The notes under the pieces are model-generated. The model did no database searches. It worked only from the letters and a program-made list of their open reading frames with translations, and had not been told where the DNA came from. Position numbers and translations under genes: made by a program. 64,000 nucleotides of DNA from Caprella mutica (lineage: Eukaryota > Arthropoda > Malacostraca > Amphipoda > Caprellidae). Shown here piece after piece: positions 25,147 to 36,200 of this stretch (the first letter of the stretch is position 1; every line of letters begins with the position of its first letter). The stretch lies in contig CANNZV010001059.1 of assembly GCA_947561585.1 (NCBI GenBank), forward strand, positions 62,001 to 126,000, read 5' to 3'.

Positions 25147-25452
25147 AAACTATAGAACGGCTTGGGGGTTGGTGCTACAGATAAATTTATTGAAGCTAAT
25201 ATGTTCTCTACTACTATCCTAAGGTCGTGGTGCAGCTTTTTATTTGAATTTCTATCTGAAAAATTTTTTATTTGAATTTTGAAAAAAATTGTCATATTTT
25301 TTTTTTTTTTTTTTTTTTTTTTCAAAAAAAAATTAAGTTTATAGAAAAAGTTATAGGAAAAGGGCTTCACCACGACCTTAGGAATTTCGGTCTGAACATA
25401 TTAGCTCTTATACATTTTTCTGTAGCACCAACCCCCAAAAAGTTCTATACTT
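25147..25452. repeat. ~90-bp inverted repeat around a poly-T tract
   Basis: 25147-25230 (TATAGAACGG...TGGGGGTTGGTGCTACAG...CTAAGGTCGTGGTG) is mirrored by 25366-25452 with scattered mismatches. The loop contains a run of about 26 T. On the minus strand this lies downstream of the transposase stop and could fold in the mRNA 3' end. Confidence 0.75.
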
Positions 25453-25686
25453 TTGAACGTGGAGAATTTGAGAAAAAATGGTACTGAGATAATGGAGGAA
25501 GAAAAATATTTTTCAATAAATTTTTTAAATTTAAAAAAAAACTATATGCTTTTCGTCCCAGCTAAGAAGACTCATCAGGTCGCTTCGGGGGTCAACCCAG
25601 GCAGCGACGAAGCCTTCAACCATAAATGGGAGGCAAAAAAACAACACAGAAAGAACACAAAAACAACAAACGACCTCAAAACAACC

Positions 25687-27028
25687 TCAAGACTCTCCAG
25701 GGGCGTATACTGGATCAGCAGTCGCAACTGAAGATCTCTTACGCTTACGTCTGGGAGTATCAATCAGTGCTGGTCGAAGCAACTGAATACGATTCATAAC
25801 TGTTTGAGGGGGAGGACGCATCTTCACCAACAAAGAGCCCAGAACACTTCCAAAATTGTGATTGAGCGCAGAATAGATTGCTGCAAACACAGCTCTATCT
25901 TTACTGCAGAACTTGACCTTCAAACACAGGCGCCACAATTTAGCAACAGATTCCTTCTTCAACTTCCTCAACCTAGTACCAAGCCGTTTACAGACGTGGT
26001 TTACGCATTCTTCCTTTAGTACGGGCGTGTCATAAGGACCGGAGCCACCATTCAATGCTCGAACAGCATTGAAGGCAGATGAGTCACCATCACCCACAAA
26101 AGTCAAATAGCGTAAACCAAGTCTTTCAGAACGTGACCAAAGTATTACAGCCGCAGCGGATTCCATTGCCCCTGCTTTGCCATCGAAATTTATCGTGCAA
26201 CCATTGTGAGTTTCTTTCCAAATTTCAAATTCCTCTTGTGAGGAGGAATTTTTCTTTTTAGTACATGCCTCACAATAGTTGCACAATACAACAAAATCTA
26301 CAACAGATCCTAAATGACAATCCATCACAAATGCCGCAGCAATATGTGACTTATAACCGCGAGTCATCCAAGTTCCATCAAAGCTAACATCAATATCTAG
26401 CATTCCTGTAGTAGCATTGGGTAAACGATTCAATTCCTTACCATAGTAATCAACTAAACCTTTCACACCAATGCTATCAGGACCTAACATCTGTTCGCGA
26501 TATAGATTCATCTGGCCATATATATATTTGGTAACAGCATAATAAACCGGTTTACCCATAGTATGCATGTGCATGTTATTTCCTGATTTCAATATACCTG
26601 CATACCCTGTGGCGTTGATAACTGAATTATAAACAGTGGCAATAGTAGCATATGTGTACTTCGATGGTTGCCCATCTAGGGTCACAATTGCACTATCCCC
26701 TGAGACAGTTTCCGCAACGTCACAAAGACTGCAAGTGAATTCAATAGAAGAATCAACATATACAGTCACAATTCTACCAGTTTTTATACCATTACAAATA
26801 TCACATACTTCAGTTACTTTAGCTAACAGATTCTCCACGACCGCTGAACTTATTACAATATAAGGGTTGGATACCCCTGCTTTTGGTTGCTCAGATGCAA
26901 AAACAGAGACTCGACGCCCAAATGTAGTAGGTTGAGGGGGGGGGGGGGGAGGGGTCTATAGCTATTGCATCAGCTATATCGCAAACAGGTGTTACTTTAC
27001 GTTTGAAATTACGACGTTTAGGCGGCAT
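25687..27028 (-). pseudogene. Kolobok/Mutator-like transposase, frameshifted in a G14 run
   Basis: This is the DDE-type transposase that would cut and rejoin the element ends. On the minus strand an ATG at 27026-27028 starts a basic N-terminus. The frame is lost at a run of 14 G (26936-26949) and resumes in another frame, open to the stop at 25687. The 383-residue open part starts with a CxxC...CxxC pair (residues ~13-16 and ~36-39), then DVSFDGTW (first catalytic Asp), a cysteine cluster CNYCEACTKKK, GKAGAMES, FVGDGDSS (second Asp) and KEECVNHVCKRLGTRLR, the signature of this family. The C-terminus is basic (PRRKRKR) and shorter than usual. Known members often run to 500-600 residues, so a C-terminal part may be missing. 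The homopolymer shift could also be a sequencing error. Confidence 0.85.
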
Positions 27029-27403
27029 AATTACTTACGTGAGCAGGGCAAAGAACAACAAGACAAAAGAATAGCTATCACAATACTGATCCACGTATAG
27101 AAAGGTACCACACACACTTTGCTAATACACAGTATACACAGAACAATTTCAAAACATCTGCACTCAAGAGCGTCAGAGTTATAACTGAAGAGCAAAACGA
27201 GCGCGCACAGAGATTGTTAGTGGGTGAAACCCACTCTCTATAAGAGAATAACTCCCTAACCCCCAAACTGAGAAGCGCGTTTGACACACGTACAAACGTA
27301 CTAGGTGAATGGAATTTTTTATGAGTTTTCTTTGGTAGATTTGCAGGGTAACTAAATTAAAAAAAAAAAACGAAAAAAATGGAAAATACCGGAAACCATT
27401 CCC

Positions 27404-27964
27404 TTAAAGTTGGAAGAGATCGTTTGCATCAAACCTCTCTGATATTCTGGAGACAACTGTCAAATAGAAACGGTAGACTAGTATAATAAATATACTGTTA
27501 CATCACAAAATCACTGGATTGGTTAACCAATGTTTCTCTTTATTGGGCTAGTGCTGTTTGGCAACCGTTGGCCCAATGTCGTTTTCATTGCATTGGGCCA
27601 GCGTGTAATAGCATTGGCGTGCCAATGCCCGATCGTGCTTTTACTTTGTCAACGTTTACCGACGTTGGCCTGATAGTGCAATGTTACCACGGTAATGTTC
27701 ATGATTTCTGAACAAAAGAATACTATAAAACAATAAAAATTATATTGACTTCTCAAAAAGAAAGACAATAATACTGAATATTTTGGAGGAATAAAAGAAT
27801 GGCCCATGCAATTACATCCAGAAACTTAGTGTGACGTCACGACTTGATCATTCTATTAGATAGAACGCAAAATACAAATTTACTTATACCTCTTGTTGGG
27901 ATCTGATCAAGCATGGAGAAAATATATGTACTAATTACCGTACAATGGAAGTAAATAATAAACA
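27404..27964. other. Non-coding stretch
   Basis: Apart from the right half of the possible outer element (to about 27690), nothing was recognised. Confidence 0.5.
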
Positions 27965-30900
27965 CACTGGAAGAAAAGTGTACTTAACCGAACCTATATA
28001 TAGTTTGATACAAACCACAATGTTGGTCGTTTTTAAACCATACCACAGCTGTGGTTTGAATCAAACATCATGAATTTATAATGTATTTTTACCTACATGC
28101 ATGTACTTTATCTTACCTACATCTATCACCATTCTAACTACAGCTGAATGTCTATTTTACCTAAATACAAGCAATTCAAACCATAGCTGTGGTTAAACAT
28201 TACCTACATACTTATTAATTAAACTACAGCTGGTTGTGTATTTTACCAACATGCATGCAATTCAAACCTCATGAAAAGGAATTTTTAACTGATAAACTAA
28301 TCCTTCAAACTACAGTCGTTAAGCAATTTTACCTACATGCATTTTATTTTAGCCACTTGGATAATGTTTACTTTAGCTACACTCGATTAAAAAATACTGT
28401 AGTAATCAAATTCATAAGAATTCATATATAATACAGCATGAAGATTAACTAATAAATATAGAGTGATAATACTTCTGTTAAGTTAGTTAAAATAGATACA
28501 ATATAAATAATTAAATTGGATATTTAGCAAATCTTTCCATATTTAACAAATCATTGTAATAAAACTCAAAATTAATGAATTTCATTTAATATAAAATTAA
28601 CAATTTCAGAAACACACATTACTTGGTAAACATTAGTAAGTAGAAAATTATAATAGTTTCTCAGAAGCTATAAAAATTGAATAAGTTACCAATTTATGTA
28701 TTTTTAAACATGAATAAAATATTCAAGAAATATAACAATTCTATTAACTCATTTAATAGATAACTAAATTTGAGATCACACCATCAAAGGAGAAACTGCA
28801 ACTAGATTATAACTCGAGGATTAAAGAAGAAGTTATATATAGTTATGTTTAAAAAGGCCCAAATAAAGCTTCCTTGTAGCTCCAAGATTTAAGTACCCAA
28901 ACAAATAAAAAGTCATTTAGTAGTTCATGAACTGAATTGTTCACAGCTAGCTATTTCTCATAGTGACTCACCAAATCAGTGACGCATGGAGCTTTCATAA
29001 CATAACATTGAAAGAATATCGTACAATGATGTTCACAGTAAAGTAAAAAAATGTTTCAGCACTCCTTGCAATATTTCAAATTCAAAACTTGGAATAGTTT
29101 AAAATGCTACATCAATCGCCTTCAAAAAGTGTTGGCACCCAAAACATAATGTCATCAGAGGAAACATAATATTGATCAACTTCAGAAGACTTTGAAGATG
29201 GGTGGCTGGAATGAGACTAAGAAGGAATATTACTTCTCTAGCCAAGCTATCCTCTTCAACAGTTAGCCATATGACTGAAAAGAAAATTACAAAGCATCGA
29301 TTAATGAAGATCTTTCCATTCATAGTTAGCTAGAAGTCAAATAAATAAGTAAAACTTACAGAAACTTACCTCTAAGAGTTAACACCAACATCAGCAGTAG
29401 TGGGCCTCAATCGCTTGTTGTGATGATGTTAGCAAAAGTAGGCAAGCCACCCCAAAAGTCTTCATTAGAATGTCTCTGGTGTCTGCAAAAAATATGGAAT
29501 TAGGAAATTGTTGAGAACAGTTAGTACAATTGAGAGATTAAGGCTAATTAATGACTAGCTATGTAGCAATGATTAGCAAAAAAACTAAAATTCACAATGA
29601 ATATAATGATAATTGACTTAATTGTTAAAATAATCATCCGCAAGAGATATAAACAGTCTTAGATTAGGTAACAGCAAGAACATATTTCCTTTATCCAATG
29701 GACTTCTCTAAATTAGAATTAAATATAGTAGATTTGAAAGCAGAGAATGAATATAATTGAATGAGAAAAATAATCAATTAGCTATCATGCAGCTATTGAT
29801 GACAACATAGAATTAAATGTAAAGAAGTAGTACTAGCTACTGAATTTCAATCACTTTGTAGCTACTGTTACCAAAAATTCTCATATTTCTCTGAAAAAGA
29901 GCCATATGAAAGTCATGGTATCTATAAAAAGTTAAAATTCTATAGAAGCAGTGGGAGATTCTGAAATTTAGGTTGATTTCAGAGAGCATTTCAGTCCCAA
30001 TTAATTAAATTGTTACCAAGATGGCAAGAGCCAGAAAGTAACTATCTCAAATGAAATCTGCTGAATATTAATTTTTTCAATATTTTCTGTGCAAAAAATA
30101 GTTATTTTCTTCAATTTAAATTTATTTTGTTGAAAACAGAATGCAAAATAGAGAATTTTAGAACAATTTACTAGTTTCAGTAGTCTGGTGTTTAAATTAA
30201 AATATTTGATATTAAGGAATACACTATTTAAAAATCTATTTGGCATACAGGTTACAATTGAATATATTAAATGCACTGGATTTTAAAAATCCCATTAACT
30301 GATCATCATATATCAAAGTCCATAGAAACTGATCTCAAAAAAATCTATTTTGATTATTGTTCTCAACTTCTCATTGAAATAAAAGTAAAAGAAACCTAAA
30401 GATAATTTTCACAGAAATGGATAAAAAATATTCCATATTCTGCAGATTAGTCAGTAAGTGGTGCACAGAACTAGGCACTCTTACTTTTCAAAAAAAAAAA
30501 TCTTGAAAAAGCCAGCAAACAAATTAATTCAATTGGCTACTCTTCCATGCACTAGATAACTGACTAATATTATTGATTTAGCAATTTTCACTCACAATAT
30601 TAAAGGCAAAATAGTGATATATAAAGAATATTAATTTATGAGAAAAGAAAAAACAACCAAGTTTACCATCAAATACAATCTGGGAGAACTGGTGAAAAAA
30701 TTGGAGAGTTCATGGACCACATAATTTTACTTTGGCATCAGTCTGTATTTTAACATTATCTGTGCAAACAGTTATTGATTTCTTCTCTTATATACATGTA
30801 TTTTGCTTAGAAGAGAAGGAAAACATGGAGGATTTCTTGGAAAGCACTTTACCAGTTTTTGCAATCTGGCCAGGACAGAGAGTCAGAAATTAAGAGTGAC

Positions 30901-31642
30901 ATTGTGGCAGACAGTCTGACAGAGACTTCAAAAAGTTTACACCAATATATAATATTGTAATTAGGATTATATTACATACAAGCACCATAGAAGTAGAGGC
31001 TAGAGCAACTAAAGATTATAGTCAGCTGCCTAAAGGCTATGCTGCAATGTATTGGAGATTCTGCCTTGGACCTTTTCCAATTATAAATAGGTAGGCTGAT
31101 TTTCTATTTTTCAGAATGAATTGATCACAGAAAACTCTTCTAGCCTATTTTATGTTCTGATATATATAGCTATTTCTATAAATTTAAGCACTGGACATAG
31201 CTGAAATTAAATTAAGGTTACTACCAAATTACACACCTACCTTCTTTGATATTTCACTGATACTGACGCGCCACTCCAGTTTCCCGCCTGATTTACATTA
31301 AATTTACATACATGTGATTAATTATTTCATAGTAATACTCTAACTACATAGACGACGGTTATATATACTGACAAAGGAAAATAATTTACCCTCATGCAAG
31401 TTTAATTTTGATTTGTATTGTAGGTAAGGTGAACTGACATCGATGATGCGTATTGCTAACCACAGAAATATAAAATTTTACCTACATTTTGTGTGTTTAT
31501 ACTGACTAGAGAATTAAACCACATGCTGTAGTTCATCTACACCTAGCACATAACAAGAATTAACTATTTTAGCGTATAATCAACCCACAATGAGTTAAAC
31601 TACAGTGTGTTGTTTGATGACCAAAAATTATTTCTCTCAGTG
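27965..31642. mobile_element. Possible large CACTG-ended non-autonomous element
   Basis: The ends are CACTGGAAGAAAAGTG at 27965 and, inverted, CACTGAGAGAAATAATTTTTG from 31642. Both flanks are rich in related phrases: TTTTACCTACATGCAT and the palindromic AACCACAGCTGTGGTTT on the left (28030-28330), TTTTACCTACAT and AAACTACAGTG on the right (31470-31610). The 3 kb between shows no gene. No target duplication was identified, so this is a tentative element. The frames at 28234, 29099 and 30013 have no recognisable content. Confidence 0.35.
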
Positions 31643-31684
31643 CAAAAGAATTTTATGTACAAACACAATAAATATATGTGTATG

Positions 31685-32232
31685 TGTGGTAACTTGCTGT
31701 ACTAATCTGTGATTACAAAAATGGTTGGAAGCGGCAAGCCACTGATAATGACAGAGGATTTTTTGAAGTGACGGCAGTAGCGTTTTGAGAGCTGGTTCTG
31801 TAAAGTGTTCTGTGAGTGTTTCAAGCTTTGTCTGTGACAAAAGTGTTTTTGTAAGTAACGTGTTACTTGCCTAACGGTTAGGTAGTTTTTGGGAGTACTT
31901 GTTGTACTAGCGTCGGTTTACTTTGGAAGTAAACCACGTAGTGGTGAGTTGCTTTCCTAAGCACGCAAGTTGAGGTTTGCATTTTGTGTGATTTGCTTCC
32001 TAGGTACAACCTTTTTGTACTGTGAGTACAAGAAGTGTTTACCGGTTGTCTCATCATACGGTTGTACGTTGTACAATCAGGTGTGAGTTGGCCAGTTAAA
32101 GGGGTGGTGGGAGACTGTGCAAGGGTTCTAGGAACTCGCAACTAGGATTGCAGTTAGTTTTTGCTTTGGCTAACTAACCAGTGACGTCACTGCATCAGCT
32201 CTTGGGAGCTAGCAACTGAGGTTGTTCCTTCA
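31685..32232 (+). repeat. 5' LTR
   Basis: It begins TGTGGTAACTTGCTG and ends GTTGTTCCTTCA, so it has TG...CA termini. It contains a TGACGTCA palindrome at 32182-32189. Minus-strand frames inside it have no meaning as genes. Confidence 0.95.
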
Positions 32233-32269
32233 AGCTATCTAGGCTTTATCACATCTTTGTGACGTCATC

Positions 32270-33211
32270 ATGTCTGACTCTGAGAAAGCAGGCAAGACTG
32301 ATACTGGTTCTTCTAGTGAGGGACCAGGGATGTCTGGGACATCCGGTATGATTGATATTGGCCAATTGGCAAGCATTTTAATGCAGGCCAAGGGGCCAAT
32401 TATTGATCGGTTGGGGAGAGCTCTCCCCAAGTTCAGTGGCGATGGCACAGTTGATGTGTCAGAGTGGCTGGACGACTTCGAACTTCGCTGTCGCAGCGAG
32501 CGGGTCGAACCCCAAGAGGTCGTGGACTTCTTGCTCGAGGGCAACGCCGCTCGAGTATTCCGTGCCATGAGGGTGTCGGAAGCCTCTCAGTGGGAGGTAG
32601 TCAAGGGAGTACTGCTGGCTCAGTATGGTATGTCCCGGCAGGAAGCGTACAGACGTTTCACGTCTCGTCAGCTTTTATCTGGCGAGGCTGTGGACGTTTA
32701 TGTTGACGACCTGCAGCGCTTCGGTGCTAGGATGGAGGTGAAAACCGATTGTATGGTTTTCAGAGTGAAGTTCTTTGAAGGACTCCTCCCCTCCATCCAT
32801 AAGTGGGCAGTGATGCTCCCAGAGGCGTACACCTCTGACTTTGACATTTTGGTGTCAAAGGTGCGTGACAGATTGTCCGCACAGAGGGATGCCTCAGGCC
32901 AGTCTGGGACAGGCCAGGCCACCAGAGTGGCTACTGCCTCCAGGAGGCAAGGGCTTTCTTGCCCACGGTGCCAGGGTCCTCACCGGGTGAGAGATTGCAC
33001 CCAAAGACGTCGCTCCAAGGTGATGCAGACGGGCAAGCCCTCTTCACATGGGCGAAACTTATGTTTCACCTGTGGGAAGCCCGGGCATTTTGCCCGGGAG
33101 TGCCCTGACAGTCCTGTGACTGTCGCGTCATCCGCTGGTGATGCGGGTTTTTCCGAGGAGGCTGTGGTAAGGGGCACCGCAACCTCCATCGGAGAAACCA
33201 TGGAAGAGTAA
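32270..33211 (+). CDS. gag: Gag polyprotein
   Basis: This is the structural protein that forms the retrotransposon particle and binds its RNA. It starts at an ATG 37 bases after the 5' LTR and runs 313 residues. A capsid-like region (about 45-205) includes ALPKFSGDG and SEWLDDFELRC, typical of Ty3/gypsy gag. A basic linker leads to two zinc knuckles: CPRCQGPHRVRDC (231-243, CX2CX3HX4C, one residue shorter than standard) and CFTCGKPGHFAREC (265-278, standard CX2CX4HX4C). The frame is intact. It overlaps the start of the pol frame, and codons 293-294 lie on a GGGTTTT slippery site. The stop is at 33209-33211. Confidence 0.93.
   Translation: MSDSEKAGKTDTGSSSEGPGMSGTSGMIDIGQLASILMQAKGPIIDRLGRALPKFSGDGTVDVSEWLDDFELRCRSERVEPQEVVDFLLEGNAARVFRAMRVSEASQWEVVKGVLLAQYGMSRQEAYRRFTSRQLLSGEAVDVYVDDLQRFGARMEVKTDCMVFRVKFFEGLLPSIHKWAVMLPEAYTSDFDILVSKVRDRLSAQRDASGQSGTGQATRVATASRRQGLSCPRCQGPHRVRDCTQRRRSKVMQTGKPSSHGRNLCFTCGKPGHFARECPDSPVTVASSAGDAGFSEEAVVRGTATSIGETMEE
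33145..33193 (+). promoter_or_regulatory. -1 ribosomal frameshift signal: GGGTTTT plus downstream stem
   Basis: G GGT TTT in the gag frame (33145-33151) is a canonical X XXY YYZ heptamer. The pol frame is closed by TGA at 33139-33141 and open from 33142 on, so a slip here enters it correctly. Directly downstream TCCGA GGAGG (33152-33161) pairs with CCTCC-A-TCGGA (33183-33193), a 10-bp stem with one bulge. The GGAGG/CCTCC part alone leaves a 5-nt spacer, typical of such signals. Confidence 0.75.
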
Positions 33212-33219
33212 AATCCTCC

Positions 33220-36200
33220 ATGGATCCTTCTGGGAAGGATTCTGCTGCTTCGAGCAGCAAGCTAAGTCCTGGGGACTTAGTAGTGGTGGGGGCTAACACT
33301 CCTACCAAGGGTACTCTGGGAGTACTCATGGCAGCTGGTAGACTTTCGAGTCGTGAGATGCCAGTTGTCAAGGCCATTGTAAATGGCCAATCTGTCTTGT
33401 GTCTGGTTGATACAGGCAGCGGGTGCACGATGGTGTCTACCCGGGTGGTGGTGGGACTTAAGGGCCGAAAGGCCCGTCATTTTATGACAGCTGACGGCAA
33501 AACTTCCACCAATGGAAGGGAGTGCTGGGTGGCAGTGGGATTGCATGGACACTGTTTTAGTGTACGTGCAATTGCCCACAGAGGATTGGAAAATCTCGGA
33601 GTTGACTGCCTCCTAGGTGATGACGTTGTCGATCACATGGGAGGTGTGACGATTCGCAGAGGATCCGATTCTCGTTATTTGGTCGATTGGGGTAAGCCTA
33701 ATGCGACTGATTGCTGTGGAGTCTTTTCCAAGGGAGAAAGACGTCCTATAGCATGTGGTGTGGCTCCACCACTGTCGATTTCTGATAAAGATTTCGATGC
33801 TGTTTTTGCTAACGGCAAATGGACCGTGAGCTGGCGCTGGGCTGCTGGCAAGCCAAAACAGCTTCAGACTGGTGTTGGAGAGTACAAATGTACTCGAACA
33901 CCAGGTGTACACGAGAGGTACACAACGGAGATCCAAAGTTGGATTTCCAAAGGTTGGCTAGTAGAGTGGAAAGGACCTGTTAAGGGTGTCATTCCACTGC
34001 TGGTCGTTGTCCAGCCTACTAAGGACAAGGTTAGGCCGGTAATGGATTACCGTGAGCTTAACCCTTTTGTCGAATCTCATACTGAGGAATCGGCAGTGTG
34101 TGCTGAGAAGGTACGCAAGTGGAGACAACTGCAGGGTCAGCTTAAGGTCGTAGACCTGAAGGCTGCCTATCTGCAGATTCATGTCTCCAAGGAACTATGG
34201 CAGTACCAGATTGTCAGGTATAATGGAGTCCATTATGCTTTGACACGTCTTGGCTTCGGCCTGACATGTGCACCGAGGATCATGACGATGATTCTCGGTA
34301 AAGTTCTTTCGATGGACGATCAAATTGATCGTGCCACGGATCATTATATCGATGATATTTTGGTCCAAGAGTCTATTGTTAGTGCTTCTCGAGTTAGGGA
34401 ACACTTGCATCGATATGGACTCGAATCGAAAGAACCGGAAGGGCTTGACGGTGGTCGAGTCCTTGGGATTGCCTTGAATAAGGTGCCCAATGGACATTTG
34501 AAAATGTCTAAAGGATCCGAGCTATCTTCTTACATATCAGAATCTTCTGGTATGACGAAGAGACACTTGTTTTCTCTGTGTGGTCGGCTCACAGGGCATT
34601 ACCCTGTAGCGGGTTGGCTAAGGCCTCATTGCAGCTTTCTGAAGCGATTGGGGTCAGACGGTTCCTGGGACGAACCTGTCAGTGAGTGTGTTCGTAAGCT
34701 AGTTGACGAACTGGTGAGTCGAGTCCTCTCTGAAGATCCTGTGAAGGGTCAGTGGTATGTCAATCCAAACGGTAATGTTACTGTTTGGACTGATGCTAGT
34801 TCGCTAGCGATGGGTGTTGTCATTCAGGTGGATGGCGCACTAGTGGAAGATGCTACCTGGCTTCGAAAGAAGTCAGATCATCACCACATCAACGTCTCAG
34901 AGCTTGAGGCTGTTGGGCGTGGAATCAACCTAGCAATCACGTGGGGCTTCAAAGCTTTCGCGATTGCTACGGATTCCAGAACTGTGTTGTCCTGGCTAGA
35001 CAACACGGTTGAGGGCCATTCTCGTGTGCGCACGAAGGGAGCGGCTCAAATGCTAATCAAGCGACGCTTGGCGGTGATTAAGGAAATCATCAACGAGTAT
35101 GAACTGGCAGTTGAGTTTCGATTTGTTTCGACAATCGAAAACAAGGCTGACCAGTTAACTCGGGTAACTAAGAAATGGCTTAGTTATCAAGAGTCTGATG
35201 ACTCTGAAACAGTAGAGACTGTTTCGGCGGCTCTTTCGACAGGAAAGACGCTAAAGGATGCCATATGGGCGGCTCATCTGCCGCATCATTTTGGCGTCGA
35301 TCGCACGCTTTACCTTGGCAAGCAGATTAGGTTGGACCTAACTCGCAACCAAGTTAAACGTGAGATCGAAGGATGCGAAGAGTGTCTTCGTATAGATCCT
35401 TCAAGAAGGGTTGAGAACTTCGTTGAGCGAGGTGACTTAGCCGTGGAAGGGAACTGGCATCGTGTAGCTGCTGATGTTACGCACTACAACAATGTCCACT
35501 ACCTTTCCATCGTTGATTGCGGTCCGTCGAGGTTCACAATATGGCGAAGGTTGTCGAATGAGACGGCAGCTAGTATTGTGACCAATCTCCAGCAAGTGGT
35601 TGTTGAGCACGGACCTTTTGCCGAATTGTTGTTAGACAACTCGACGGCATTTAGGTCGGCAACTGTCGAGCAGTTTGCCAGGGATTGGGGAATCTCTTTG
35701 CGATTCCGTGCCGCTTACGCCCCAAGTGGAAATGGAATAGTAGAGAGAAACCATCGCACGATCAAGAGGATCGCTGCACGGGGAAAAATTTCCCCTGAGG
35801 TTGCGACATTTTGGTATAATGTCACGCCTCGGAAAGGTGTTGAGGACGCATCTGTTCCGTATCGTAAGATTTTCAAGTACCCTTGGAGGGTACCTTACGA
35901 TATCAACCAGAAGGTTGAAGTGGAGGGGAAAAATGAGAATTTTTCCATTGGTGACGAGGTATGGGTCAAGCCTGCGATACCCTCGTGCACCAAACACTGG
36001 ACTCATGGAAGAGTTACAGAGGTGCAATCCAAACATGTCATATGTGTGGATGGCATGCCTAGACATGTCCGTGACGTTAGGAAACGTCGAGGCTCCAATG
36101 AGGAGACTCCTGAGTATGACTCAGATGAAGATGAGTCAACGTTCTACGACGCTCATGCTGGCACTGAACCTCTCAGTAGATCAGCAGACCAGGTGCAGCC

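Larger units (their letters stand above)
24969..27403 (-). mobile_element. Kolobok-type (TTAA-flanked) DNA transposon, ~2.4 kb
   Basis: Terminal inverted repeats GGGGATGGTTTCCGGTATTT (24969-24988) and its complement at 27384-27403 match at 19 of 20 positions. Both are flanked by TTAA (24965-24968 and 27404-27407), which reads as a target duplication. The element encodes one transposase on the minus strand. TTAA duplication and R-rich termini are the Kolobok signature; the catalytic domain belongs to the broader Mutator-like transposase group. The 3' non-coding part (minus-strand sense) contains a G/C hairpin and a ~90-bp inverted repeat. Confidence 0.8.
24307..27690. mobile_element. Possible outer DNA element split by the Kolobok insertion
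   Basis: The ends form an imperfect inverted repeat of about 34 bp (ACATTACAATGTTGGGCTAA near 24314 against a complement near 27656-27690, roughly two thirds identical). Both subterminal regions are rich in GGCCCAATG/CATTGGGCC and CAACGTTGGC phrases not seen elsewhere in the window. Removing 24969-27403 would leave an element of about 950 bp without a gene. No target duplication was seen, so boundaries are tentative. Confidence 0.35.

Noticed and set aside
31637..32141. Minus-strand frames in the 5' LTR, repeated in the 3' LTR
   Set aside because: They occur only because the LTR is duplicated; no domain, wrong strand.
32233..32269. Primer-binding site after the 5' LTR
   Set aside because: The sequence does not start with TGG and I could not match it to a tRNA 3' end; left unassigned.
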